Assembly: GCF_026210795.1 (NCBI RefSeq)
Contig: NC_089432.1
Location: 3,224,001-3,288,000, forward strand
Source: Rhizophagus irregularis
Taxonomy: Eukaryota; Glomeromycota; Glomeromycetes; Glomerales; Glomeraceae
Length of the DNA: 64,000 bases
Direction of reading: 5' to 3'
Translations under genes and position numbers: made by a program
Shown: positions 44,745-55,950 of the stretch, one piece after another
Position numbering within the stretch: position 1 is the first letter of the stretch
Layout of the letters: every line of letters starts with the position of its first letter
Notes under the pieces: generated by a model
The model's database searches: none
What the model was told of the DNA's origin: nothing
Seen by the model: only the letters and a program-made list of their open reading frames with translations

Positions 44745-47700
44745 AAAACAAATTATTACTTACTCTAAAATTTAAATAGGCATTTAACGTAATATAATAT
44801 AAGTCTTAATTTTTGGATAAATACATATAACAACCTATAATTTACAACTTACCAACTAAAGTAACAAATATTTTTCAAATGAAAGAATTCAGTTATCAAA
44901 TAAATATTATATAAAATATATAATGATAGAGATACTTACAAGCTAGATCATAAATAATTTTAAATAAAAAAATTAGTTAGTTTAAATTATATGAGCGTAA
45001 ATATTATAACAATAAGTAATAATAGAATTAAAATAATTAACTTACGATCTAAAAGAATTTAGTTAGTTTAAATTATATGTAAATATTATATAAGCAAGTA
45101 ATAATAGAATTAAATAAATAACTTACTCACTATATTTTTAAATAATTTTTTAAATAAAGATTTAGTTAGTTTAAATTATATGTAAATATTATAACAATAA
45201 GTAATAATTGGATTAAATAAATAACTTACAATCTATTAAATAAATAAAGAAATTTAGTCAGTTTAAATTATATGTAAATATTATAACAATAAGTAATAAT
45301 AGAATTAAATAAATAACTTACAATCTATTTAATAAATAAAGAAATTAGTTAGTTTAAATTATATGCAATAATAGAATTAAATAAATAACTTATAACTTAC
45401 GAACTATTAAATAAAGAAATTAGTTAGTTCAATTATATGTAAATATTATAACAATAAGTAATAATGGAATCATTAAATAAATAACTTATAACTTACGAAC
45501 TATTAAATAAAGGAATTAGTTAGTTTAAATTATATGTAAATATTATAACAATAAGTAATAATTAAATTAAATAAATAACTTACACCCTATATTATTTAAT
45601 AATTTTTTAAATAAAGAAATTGGTTAGTTTAAATTATATGTAAATATTATAACAATAAGTAATAATTAAATTAAATAAATAACTTACGATCTATTAAATA
45701 AATAAAGAAATTAGTTAGTTTAAATTATATGTAAATATTATAACAATAAGTAATAATTGAATTAAATAAATAACTTACGATCTATTAAATAAATAAAGAA
45801 ATTAGTTAGCATAAATTATATGTAAATATTATAGCAATACTAAGTAATAATAGGAATTAAATAAATAACTAATAACTTACGAACTATTAAAAAAGAAATT
45901 AGTTAGTTTAAATTATATGTAAATATTATAACAATAAGCAATAATAGAATTAAATAAATAACTTACACCCTATATTATTTAATAATTTTTTAAATAAAGA
46001 GATTAGTTAGCCTAAATTATATGTAAATATTATAATAATAAGTAATGATAGAATTATAGAATTAAATAAATAACTTACACCCTATATTATTAATAATTTT
46101 TTAAATAAAGAAATTAGTTAATTAAAATTACATGTAAAAAATAATAGAATTAAATAAATAACTTACGATCTATTAAATAAATAGTTAGTTTAAATTATAT
46201 GTAAATATTATAACAATAAGTAATAATAGAATTAAATAAATAACTTACCATCTATTAATAAATAAAGGAATTAGTTAGTTTAAATTATATGTAAATATTA
46301 TAACAATAAGTAATAATTGAATTAAATAAATCACTTACACCCTATATTATTTAATAATTTTTTAAATAAAGAAATTAGTTAGTTTAAATTATATGTAAAT
46401 ATTATAACGACATGTAATAATTAAATTAAATAAATAACTTACGATCTATTAAATAAATAAAGAAATTAGTTAGTTTAAATTATATGTAAATATTATAACA
46501 ATAAGTAATAATAGAATTAAATAAATAAACTTACTATCTATTAAATAAATAAAGAAATTAGTTAGTTTAAATTATATGTAAATATTACAACAATAAGTAA
46601 TAATTGAATTAAATAAATAACTTACCATCTATTAAATAAATAAAGAAATTAGTTAAAATTATATGTAAATATTATAACAATAAGTAATAAGAATTAAATA
46701 AATAACTTACTATCTATTAAATAAATAAATTAATTAATTAGTTTAAATTATATAAAAATATTATAACACTAAGTAATAATAGAATTAAATAAAAACTTAC
46801 AATCTATTAAATAAATAAAGAAATTAGTTAGTCTAAATTATATGTAAATATTATAACAATAGTAATAATAGAATTAAATGAATAACTTACACCCTATATT
46901 ATTTAATAATTTTTTAAATAAAGAAATTAGTTAGTTTAAATAGTAATAATTAGAATTAAATAAATAACTTACGATCTATTAAATAAATAAAGAAATTAGT
47001 TAATTTAAATTATATAAAAATATTATAACAATAAGTAATAATTGAATTAAATAAATAACTTACGATCTATTAAATAAATAAAGAAATTAGTTAGTTTAAA
47101 TTATATGTAAATATTATAACAATAAGTAATAATAAAATTAAATAAATAATTTACCATCTATTAAATAAATAAAGAAATTAGTTAGTTTAAACTATATGTA
47201 AATATTATAACAATAATTAATAATAGAATTAAATAAATAACTTACGATCTATTAAATAAATAAAGAAATTAGTTAGTTTAAATTATATGTAAATATTATA
47301 ACAATAAGTAATAATAAAATTAAATAAATAATTTACCATCTAATAAAGAAATTAGTTAGTTTAAATTATATGTAAATTTTATAACAATAAGTAATAATAG
47401 AATTGAATAAATAACTTACATGCTATATTATTAATAATTTTTTAAATAAAGAAATTAGTTAGTTTAAATTATATAAAAATATTACAACAATAAGTAATAA
47501 TAGAATTAAATAAATAATTTACCATCTTTTAAATAAATAAATAAAGAAATTAGTTAGTTTAAATTATATGTAAATATTATAACACTAAGTAATAATAGAA
47601 TTAAATAAATAACTTACCGTCTATTAAATATATAAAGAAATTAGTTAGTTTAAATTATAAGTAATAATAGAATTAAATAAATAACTTACCATCTATAAAA

Positions 47701-47860
47701 TAATTTTTTAAATAAAGAAATTAGTTAGTTTAAATTATATAAATAATATAAATATAGATATCATATAACTTACACCCTATAGTATTATTAATTATTAATT
47801 AGTTAGATATAAAGATAATATAAATGCAAATTATATATATATTACTTACAATCTAGTTAA
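44745..47860 (-). repeat. Tandem array of ~35 complete intron-like units separated by 3-nt 'microexons'
   Basis: Units of about 70-115 bp repeat GTAAGTTATTTATTTAATTC, ATAATATTTACATATAATTT, AAACTAACTAATTTC and TTTATTTATTTAATAG (- strand order). These are a consensus donor, an AT-rich body, a CTAAC branch site about 25 nt from the end, a T-rich tract and a TAG acceptor. In 34 units the acceptor AG is followed by exactly three bases and then the next GTAAGT (GTAAAT in four). The triplets vary: ATC 8, GGT 6, ATG 6, ATT 4, TTC 3, ATA 2, and TTG, CTT, TGA, CAT and ACG once each. The GGT units (and the CAT and TGA units) belong to a longer subtype with TAATAATATAG-like acceptors. The last unit (44758-44766) has a 1-nt gap. 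The array lies directly upstream of the - strand kinase exon at 44679. Confidence 0.85.
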
Positions 47861-47914
47861 ATATAATTAGTTGAACTATGTAAAATATTAAACATGAATT
47901 ATTTATAAATAAAA

Positions 47915-48010
47915 ACTTAATATTTCAGTTTGAGTTTGTTTGATACCTTTAATACGTTGATCCATTACTATATCAAAATTCTCCCTAATTGGAAAAGAAG
48001 TAAATATCTT
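47915..48010 (-). other. Candidate 5' exon upstream of the intron-like array
   Basis: The - strand is open from about 48010 with an ATG at 47965, encoding MDQRIKGIKQTQTEIL, then runs into AAGTTTTT where the first array unit would start. Composition is protein-like compared with the array. It could be the first exon of the kinase gene at 43533-44679, but no consensus donor is present, so the link is unproven. Confidence 0.3.
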
Positions 48011-49849
48011 TTTTTCTTTTTTTTAAAATGCCTTTATTTATTAGTATAAATAAATATGGTAACAATATTTATACAAAATACATTGTGTTAATTACAATTA
48101 CAAGCATTGCATCATTGCATATATGACAAACAAATTTTGCACAACCGGAATGTATATCAATTATTACAAAATCGCAGTAACTGGTTAATCTTTTCGTCTT
48201 AGGTAATTATTAAGCACCAATGAAATGATTATCATTCATATTAGTTTTGTTAATATCGTTTTTAAATAAATTATAGCACTTTGAAACAAAAAAAAAAAAA
48301 TATTTATAATTTGCCAATCTTCTCACTATTAAAAAAGGTTTGAAATAAAATAAATAAAATATAAAGTTATAAAAACAAAAAAAAACACTCCAATTAAGGT
48401 GCATGGTTATGGTGTTATATGTGAATTTCAGCCACCTCCTTTTTAGAAATATAGATCATGTTTAATAATGGCTAATTTTTGCAATTTTCCAAATTTAATT
48501 AGTGTTCAGTAAAATTTTGTCCACATACTAATTAATCATTTTGTCACTGATCGGTAAGATCATGAATTGTTTAATTATAAAAATATTTTTCAAAATTTAA
48601 TTAATAAATGCTTGACAATTCAGGCATTAAGTCATATAGGTGAAAATTTTTGGGTAATGCTGGGGTCATCCACCCATACGATCAACTGGTACTTATATTT
48701 ATATTATTTTTTGTCAAAAATTGTGGAATAAAAAATAATGTGAATTTCTGATTATTGGTTACTAATGCTAATAAAAGCAATGGAATTTAATTGAATCAAT
48801 AGACACTGGATTTCCATCTTCTTTTTTAATGATAATTAATTATTAATTAATTTTTTGAAAAACTATAATTTTTTATTATTCTAAACAATAATAATCAAAC
48901 AACTAAATTTCTTGAATATTCACATACGTATAATATTGGTAAAACTAATTGGATTAGTACTGTAAAAGAATCCTGAACAATATATATACACAGTATATTA
49001 GATGGGTTTGGGCCGGCAAACTTTCTTCAAAATTCACCCAAGCCGGGTCCGGGCCGGCACATGATTTTTCGTTAAACCCAGATTTTTGTAATTCTGGCCA
49101 AAATCGTCTTAATTCCGGCCGAAATTAAACTGGGCTAAAATTAAGTTGGCCGATTTTTGTTGTTTTTACAACAAATGATATAATAATAATCCAGGTTCGG
49201 TCCTGCAGGCCGGGCCGGGTTGTAAAATAGGGGTCAATGCAGACCTCTAGTGTATATAGGTCAGATGAAAATTTCAAAATTTACTCAAACTATTTACAAT
49301 CCTGCTAAGCAAATTCTTATTATGACATTAAGATTTTCTACATTACTAAGCAATTTATTTTGTGACCATTTATAAAAAAATATATTTATATATTTATTAA
49401 AAATATTTTATTTAAACACAATTTTAAATATGAATTATAATGACTATTGGTAAATTTTTTAAGGTAAAAATCTGCGAAGAAATTTCTGCGCAGATCTGCA
49501 AGTGTTAAAAAAATCTGCGCAGAATTTTTAAAATACATCTGTGAAATTCTTCAGAATATTAAAAAATTTAGTATTGGACACTGCATTAATTAATTCATTT
49601 ATAAATTGAAATCTTTTTATTAAACTGTATTTAATAATATTTACAAAATTAACAAAAAAGTACATATTACATGTTGAAAGTTATCAAAGAAAAAAAAGAT
49701 TTTATTAAATGCACTAAAATCAAAGTTCCGTCGTCTTCTTTACATCAAATTCATATGTTGTTAATGGTTTGGGACATTGTTCCAGTTGGTTCGATTCCAA
49801 CAAACAACAAATAAAATAGAAAAAATCCAAAGTTCTTTGCGCACATTCA
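48011..49849. other. AT-rich intergenic DNA with small repeats
   Basis: No gene is seen. At 49470-49545 there is an inverted cluster of TCTGCGCAGA/AAATCTGCG motifs. Around 49780-49800 GTTGGTTCGATTCCAAC looks like a tRNA T-arm, but there is no tRNA body. Confidence 0.4.
48993..49252. mobile_element. GC-rich hAT-like element, uncertain
   Basis: A 260-bp island rich in GGGCCGG/CCGGCC in AT-rich DNA. It begins TAGATGGG and ends GACCTCTA, which resembles weak hAT ends. The flanks CAGTATAT and GTGTATAT match in 6 of 8 positions. It resembles other miniature hAT elements but the ends are not secure. Confidence 0.35.
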
Positions 49850-52010
49850 CTAGAGTACAGAATATTAGAACTACAAAATAAAAAGAAACGTTAGTAACGT
49901 TTCTTGAAAAAAAAATTTTAAAATTGTTTCACAACATTAAAGTATTGCGAAACTTACCATTTCGATTTTCCACTATCGAAAGTCTGAAACTTACAAAAAG
50001 AAAAGGAAGAAACATTAGTACCGTTTCTTTGAAAAATAAAAATGAAGATTTCGAAGATTACCTTCGAAATTTCGTCTAATGAGCATTCAGAAACCCGTAA
50101 ACCTACAAAAGAAAGAAAATCGAAATGTTAGTAAATCATTTTGATAAAAAAAAGCAAAAAATTTCAAAGAAATTACCTTTGAAATTCAATCCAAGCACCA
50201 GAAATCCGTAGACCTACAAAAAAATAAATAAATAAATAAACGAACGTTAGTGAACATTCGTTAAATAAACAAACATAAAGAATTTCAAAGTTTTACATTA
50301 GAAATCCCATCCAGGCGGTGACCAAATGCCGAAAACCTACCAAAAAAAAAACGTTTCGTTTAAATAAAATAAAAAAAATGTAGAATTTCGAAGTTTTACC
50401 TTCGAAATTCCGTCCAAGAGGCACCAAGAAAGCCGAAAATCTACAAAAAAAAAAGAAAAACGAAACTTTAAATAACGTTTCGTTTAAAAAATAAAAAAAA
50501 TATTAGTTTTGTAACGAAAAGTTCGTTACGAAACTTACCATGTTGAAAATTCTGTCCAGACGAAACTGGAAAGCTGGAAACCTACAAAAGAAAAACTGAA
50601 ACGTTAGTCAACGTTCGTTCAAGTAAAAAATAAACAAAAAAAAATAAAAAAATTTCCTTCGAAATTCCGTCCAGGAGAGTTCAGGAGAGCCAGAACATAA
50701 AAAAAGAAAATCGAAACGTTAATAACGCTTCGTAAAAATAAACAAAAAATAAATAAAAAATAAAAATAAAATCGAAGTTTACTTTTGAAATTAAGTCCTT
50801 CGGCGTCCTGGACCTACGAAGAAAGAAAAAAACGAACGTTAGTGAACGTTCGTTAAAAAAAAAAGACTCCTTTTTTTTTAAGTTATTTACCTTCGAAATC
50901 GAGTCCCGTACCTTCGGCGTCTTGGACCTACAAAAATGAAACGAACGTTAGTTAACGTTCGTAAAAAAATCTAATAAAAAAAAAACACTTTCGAAGGATA
51001 TAAAGGATATACCCTCGAAATGGAGCCCACGAAGCGTCCGGAAAGCCGTGGACCTACAAAAGAGAAAGCCGAAACGTTGGTAAACATTACGCTAAAATAA
51101 AAGAAAAAAAAGTAAAATGAAAAATTTCGAAGCCTCACCTTCGAAATAGGAGACCGGAACCTGCCTTTCGGTTTCTTGTACCTACGAAAAGTAAAAAAAT
51201 GAACGTTAACATTAGTAACGTTCATTAAATAAAATAATAAAAAAAAAAATCGAAGGTTTTACCTTCGATATGAAAACCTTCGATATGGGAGTCCGGAACT
51301 TGTCTTTCGGCTTCCTTTACTTAAAAAAAAAGAAGTACGAACGTTACTAACGTTCGTCAAATAAATTAATAAAAACTTTTTTTCGAAGGTTTACCTTCGA
51401 TATGGGCTATGGTGCAGGCTGTACATGCAAAGTTGGCAAGATAATCTTTGTCGTTTTTGCTAAAATTGCGAAGAAAGATGAATAAGGTTTATAAGACTAA
51501 CACCCGCTTGAGCAAGAGAACCCCAAAGGGGAATTCCTAGATATGCAGTTCTGTCGGGATTATAATTCTTATTAGCATTTCCAGCAAGTGATACCAATGC
51601 ATCCATGGTATTAACATCCAAATATGCGGGAAATACTTCAAAATCATACGATCTGGCAAATATAGTGTCTTTTATTACTGGAGGGAGAAAATTGCCAATC
51701 TTCCCGTTTGTGGGAGTCTAGAACTCGTTTCGGTTTCCTTTACCTAAAAAAAGGAAATACGAATGTTACTAACGTTCGTCAATAAATTAAATAAAAAAAA
51801 AATTAATTTTTTTCGAAGGTTTTACCTTCGATATGGGTCCGGAACTCGTTTCGGCTTCCTTTACCTAAAAAAAAAAGAAATACGAACGTTAGTTAACGTT
51901 CGTTCAATAAAAATTAATTAAAAAAATAATCGCTTTTACCTTCGATATGGAAGTCCGGAACTCGTTTTCGGCTTCCTTTACCTAAAAAAAAAAGAAATAT
52001 TTACGAAAAA
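49850..52010 (-). repeat. Tandem array of intron-like units with hairpin-embedded branch sites and ~40-nt cores
   Basis: About 17 units of 100-130 bp. Read on the - strand each has an inverted repeat centred on a branch-site motif (GAAACGTTACTAACGTTTC, or ACGAACGTTCACTAACGTTC), a T-rich tract, an acceptor such as TTTTGTAG, a core, and a GAAG|GTAA-type donor. Cores begin GTCCANG or GTAAAGGAAGCCGAAA and end ATATCGAAG or ATTTCGAAG. Core lengths read by eye include 37, 39, 41, 42, 43 and 57 nt, so they do not keep one reading frame. The cores are GC-richer than the rest. One core is interrupted by a 308-bp Crinkler-gene fragment (51407-51714). The array lies downstream of the - strand pseudogene at 52055-54255. 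Confidence 0.75.
51407..51714 (-). pseudogene. Crinkler NTPase-domain gene fragment inserted in a repeat core
   Basis: This piece is clearly homologous on the same strand to 11660-11990 of the CRN gene (shared AGAGAACCCCAAAGGGG, CCTAGATATRCAG, ATTGCCAATCTTCCC) with roughly four-fifths identity by eye and a small deletion. It is too diverged to be a direct copy of that gene, so it comes from another paralogue. TGGG borders it on both sides (51403-51406 and 51711-51714), inside a core that in neighbouring units reads ATATGGGAGTC without a break. It is not functional. Confidence 0.8.
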
Positions 52011-52054
52011 AAAAGTTTTTTTACGAAATATAACATATCTGACTTCATTTTGTT

Positions 52055-54255
52055 CTTTTGTTTTCTGAAGTGTTATCTGGTATTACTCCAATCACGTACA
52101 CAATAAGGACCATCATCGTTGATTGTGTCTTCCATGCCCATTTCCCCTTTCACAGACAGTCTTACCGTAGGCAGTGTCTATAAAAGATAAATGAACCTAC
52201 AATAAGTAATAGCAAATGAGATGCATTTGTATGTCTAGACAGTCTAGTATAGAAATACCTCCAAATGAACTCCTATTATTACGACTTAGCTAGGAGCCAT
52301 CGATTGTATATGTCGTTGGGAATTTTACACTTAAATATTTCATATATTTTATACGTTTTCATACAAATGAGGCCCGTGAGGTAAATTAATATAAATATTC
52401 TAAAAACATAGAAGTTGGCTAGGTTTTACTGTAAAACACCCCAAGCAAAAAAAAATGGAAAATACCTACTATATCCATGGATGCCACAGATTTGAGTTTC
52501 TTCGCTGTTGTTACGGAGCATTTGCAATATTGTAAGAAGTGATAATTTAAATCATCCACTTCATTACGTGCTAATTTCGTTATATCTCCCATATAATGTG
52601 TCGAGTAAATTCCGTGGGCCCAAAGGACTATTCATATAGAATTGTAGCGTTATCATCCTGATATAAGACAGCATCGTTCTTATCGTCTCTCTTGAATTTG
52701 ATGGTTTTTGGTCAACATTTATGTTATAAACTCTATCTTTGTGTGCTTTGTTTATGATTTCTCCACTAAATCAAAGATATGTATCAATTCATCATATTCA
52801 TCATAAAATAAAAAGTACAAGATTAAAGGCTTACAAGGCAATTCCTGATGTCAATTTTAATTTAAATTAAAATCTTATTAAAAAAAAATCCAAAAAACAT
52901 CGAAAATAGATCCAAAATTCGATAGACCGTTTGGTTGGACCAAGTTTTTTCATCGCTGTCTGTTTGCAAGCCATCATAGTAGTAGTAAAACAAAAAATAT
53001 CGACAGACTTCTCTCGTTCATAACATCAATGGCCGTCTCTCATCAAGTGTTTTTTCTACTTCTGACAATGCATTTTTAATATTTCCACTGAGCAAACAAT
53101 GAAGATATTCCTTGATATCTTCAGGAAGATCAACCTCAACAGCAGTGTTTTGAGCTATCATCTCGAACGGTCCTCCGCGTCCGTTTCTGATAATGGTCTG
53201 AACGGTTCGCATAAAATATATATATATATCGATTTCTCATGTCATCAAAAAGTTCATTAATCTTGTTTTTCTTTACAACATTTGTTTCGACCGCAACTTA
53301 CATGATAGATGTCCATCCATTTGTAGTAGATGGGAGGCGAATTTTGAGCCATTACCTTTTTCGTGAGAGAGACAATGAGCTTGTATCGTAACATCTTTTT
53401 GCACTGTTAAAGTCGTCATCAATTTCATATTCATGGTCCACTAAAGAGTTGATGATTTCCTGCTTTACATGACTATCGCGAGTTGTTGATAGTGCGTAAT
53501 GTTTCATTTGTTTTGTTGCGACAGTTGTGAATGTTAAATGTTGCTCTGCCTATTCATAGGAAACAAAGAAGGGACCAGAATTAAATGGCCAGAAATTTAT
53601 AAATGAAGGTTGAAGAGAAACACTTTCCATTACCTGTAATCCATGAACTTTTGTAGTAACCTTTGCCTCTTCTAAGTTTGTATGTCTCAGCCATCGAAAA
53701 CTCATAAATGCATCCATCAGTATCTAAACCATCCTGTATAAGAATCGATTTTAGCCATAAAAAATTTTTAATAGATTTTAATTAACCACAAATAGAGGTA
53801 GCCACACTTCTGTAAGTTTATGAAAGGACCATCGCCACTCAAGAACCGTAGTCTAGTGGTTTTGCTCAATCCCAGTTGTAACAGGGTGGAACCGTAGTCC
53901 CCTATGCTTCCTGTCACACAATCGCCACATAACTCGCAAAAGCATGACTTTACCTTAAATTGTTGCAACATCTTTTTTTGCTGATTTCCTTTCTTCTTCC
54001 GAGCCCTCATTTTCGAACCAGTCAAGTTGCTTGTAAAGTGATGTTGTAATCTTCGTCTTGTTCATTGGAAGTTTAGACGCACGCCATTCTTCATGATACC
54101 TAAGAGCATCCCAAGCTTCACAGGGCGTTGTGAGGAAATAGGAGAAACCTAGTTTCGCCAAAAATCCTAGGAAAAGGTTAAAGAACTTTGTATTAAGAGC
54201 TGGAGTATTCAACGGATACGGTAGAAAATTAATACTTCTTTCGTCTCCCATCACA
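52055..54255 (-). pseudogene. Degenerate multi-exon gene, family not recognised
   Basis: The start (MGDERSINFLPYPL near 54252) leads into FLAKLGFSYFLTTPCEAWDA and LYKQLDWFENEGSEEER. After a frame change come a Cys cluster (CFCELCGDC) and RFLSGDGPFINLQKCGYLYL. Exon-like pieces follow: DGLDTDGCIYEFSMAE..LRRGKGYYKSSWIT (53735-53634, TTATACAG before and GTAATG after), AEQHLTFTTVATKQM (53552 on) with a frameshift leading to AQNSPPIYYKWMDIYH|GTAAGT near 53300, GPFEMIAQNTAVEVDLPEDI to 53018, a stop-containing stretch near 52650, KLARNEVDDLNYHFLQYCKC near 52550, and a last piece RLSVKGEMGMEDTINDDG near 52150, stopping at about 52083. Several disruptions make it a likely pseudogene. Confidence 0.5.
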
Positions 54256-54560
54256 TCCTTTCATCTCCTTTCACTCCTTTCACTCCTTTTTATCTCCCAT
54301 CACTCCTCTACATCTTCTCATCACTTCTTTTCGTCCCCCATCACTCCTTTTCATCTCCCATCACTCCTCTTCGTCTTCCATCACTTCTTTTCGTCTCCCA
54401 TCACTCTTTTCACTCCTTTTCATCTCCCATCACTCCTCTTCGTCTCTCATCACTTCTTTTCGTCTCCCATCACTCTCATGTCCTATTTCTCCTTTTTGTT
54501 TCCTATCACTTCTCATTACTCTTTTTTACTCTCTTCCATTTCTATTACTTTTCATTACTC
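54242..54560. repeat. Pyrimidine-rich minisatellite
   Basis: Variants of CATCACTCCTTTTCATCTCC (with TTCGTCTCC) are repeated about 15 times and then decay. Strong strand asymmetry: almost no G on the + strand. It begins just before the ATG of the - strand pseudogene. Confidence 0.85.
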
Positions 54561-54659
54561 CATTGTTATTTCATTTTTTTTATTAGCATCTTTCTCCTTG
54601 ATCATTGTAATTTACTTATCTTTTTTATTTATTGTTATTGTTTCTTTATTTGTATCACT

Positions 54660-55489
54660 TCATTAAAAATAAATATGGTGATTTTTTTCTTTAAAATCGT
54701 AAATGTGTGGTTTAAATTTTCATATTTGCAAATAAAATTTCATTAAATAAGATTATTTTGAATAAATATATTTGTAAAAAAGTTTTTTTTTAAAATATCT
54801 TTTGTCGATAAAATTTTGAGTTTAACCGATCAAAAATTAGCCAAATTAAAAAAATCAGCCTTCAGCTGATTAATAAATTTACTCTATATATTGTACATCA
54901 TGTGACATATTTGAAAAAAAACCAGGCGACAATCACCCCGGCGACGTTCCCCAATTTTTATAATTCCTAATTACGTCCAATTAAAATTGACTCGTAAACC
55001 ATTAATTATTCATTTTATTAAAAAATATATATATATATATATTTTACGTCGAATAATGAAATAATTCCGATGATTACAAATCAGTAAATCACAGATCCAT
55101 AAATTCGATCTCATTTTTTTTTTAATTTAAACAATTTAAACGTCTTTTAAAAAAATGATATATTTCGGTTTCTTAAACTGATTTATTTATTTTTTTTTTT
55201 AAAAAATAAACGATATTTCAGACCAATTTTTTTAAAAGAAAGATATATTTTTTCAGACCAATTGAAAAAAAAAAATATTAAACCGATTTTTTTTTCTTTT
55301 TCAAAATTTTAAAATCATTTATTTATTTTTTATTTATTAATTAGTTTTCTTAAACCGATTTTTTTTCGTTTTTTAAAATATTTATTTTTTATATTTTTTT
55401 TTAAAAAAACATTTCGGTTTCTTAAACTGATTTTTTTTTCTTTTTAAAAATTATTTTTTTTTATTATAATTATTTACTCTGAAGTCCGA
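54660..55489. other. Low-complexity A/T-rich DNA with degenerate repeats
   Basis: No gene. At 55080-55460 the motif TTTCGGTTTCTTAAACTGAT and an ATTTCAGACCAATT motif recur in poly-T/A. (AT)n at about 55026-55043. Confidence 0.5.
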
Positions 55490-55950
55490 ATTGCAACTTT
55501 TTTAAGATCAAGAATACGGATCTTGGGTAAGTTGCCTTTTTTCTTAAAAAAAATTACTTTTAAAAACGTTATTAACGTTTCTTTTGTCTTATTTTATAGG
55601 ACTTGTACTTTTTCGGGTTGGAATTTCGACTTGAAAGGTAAGAGATTTTTTAAAATTTGCTTTTTTTAGAGATTAATAACGTTTATTTTATTATATTTTG
55701 TAGGGAAACATTTTCGGCTTCCTGGATTCTTCTAAGACATGAGTATGCTCTGTGTGTTGTTATTTTTATAATTTCTTTAAAGAAACATATTAACGTTTTT
55801 TCTTTTTATTTCTCTGTAGGTTTTGGCTTCCTAATTCCTCCAGGACCTAATTCCTCCAGGATATAGGTATGTGTGGGTGGGTATTTATTTGGAATTTCTT
55901 TAATATTAACATTTCTTTTTTTTATTTTTTATAGGTTTTCCATTAAACTG
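55490..55950 (+). repeat. Short array of intron-like units on the + strand
   Basis: About four units with the same plan as 49850-52010 but in the opposite orientation: ACGTTATTAACGTTTC or CATATTAACG, a T-rich tract, acceptors TTTATAG or TTGTAG (55600, 55703, 55818, 55933), cores containing TTTTCGGCTTCCTGGATTC or TTTTGGCTTCCTAATTCC, and donors GTAAGA or GTATGT. The core motif GGCTTCC is the same as in the - strand array read on its + strand, so the cores are related but inverted relative to the splice signals. Confidence 0.55.

Noticed and set aside
44745-47860. CRISPR-like array
   Set aside because: Units are direct repeats with little unique spacer sequence, the context is eukaryotic with spliced kinase genes, and no cas genes exist. 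Intron signals explain the periodicity better.
49780-49800. tRNA T-arm-like GTTGGTTCGATTCCAAC
   Set aside because: No A box, anticodon arm or acceptor stem can be found around it.
50971-51225. 84-codon - strand ORF in the array
   Set aside because: It runs through two repeat units including poly-A tracts and crosses the presumed splice signals. Neighbouring units do not keep the frame.
49850-52010. CRISPR array, because short palindromic repeats recur every ~120 bp
   Set aside because: The intervals between palindromes are related to each other (GTCCGGAAC/GGCTTCC cores), not unique spacers, and the genome is eukaryotic.
53768-54025. Zinc-finger protein gene
   Set aside because: CFCELCGDC is suggestive, but spacing does not fit a known finger and the surrounding frames are broken.
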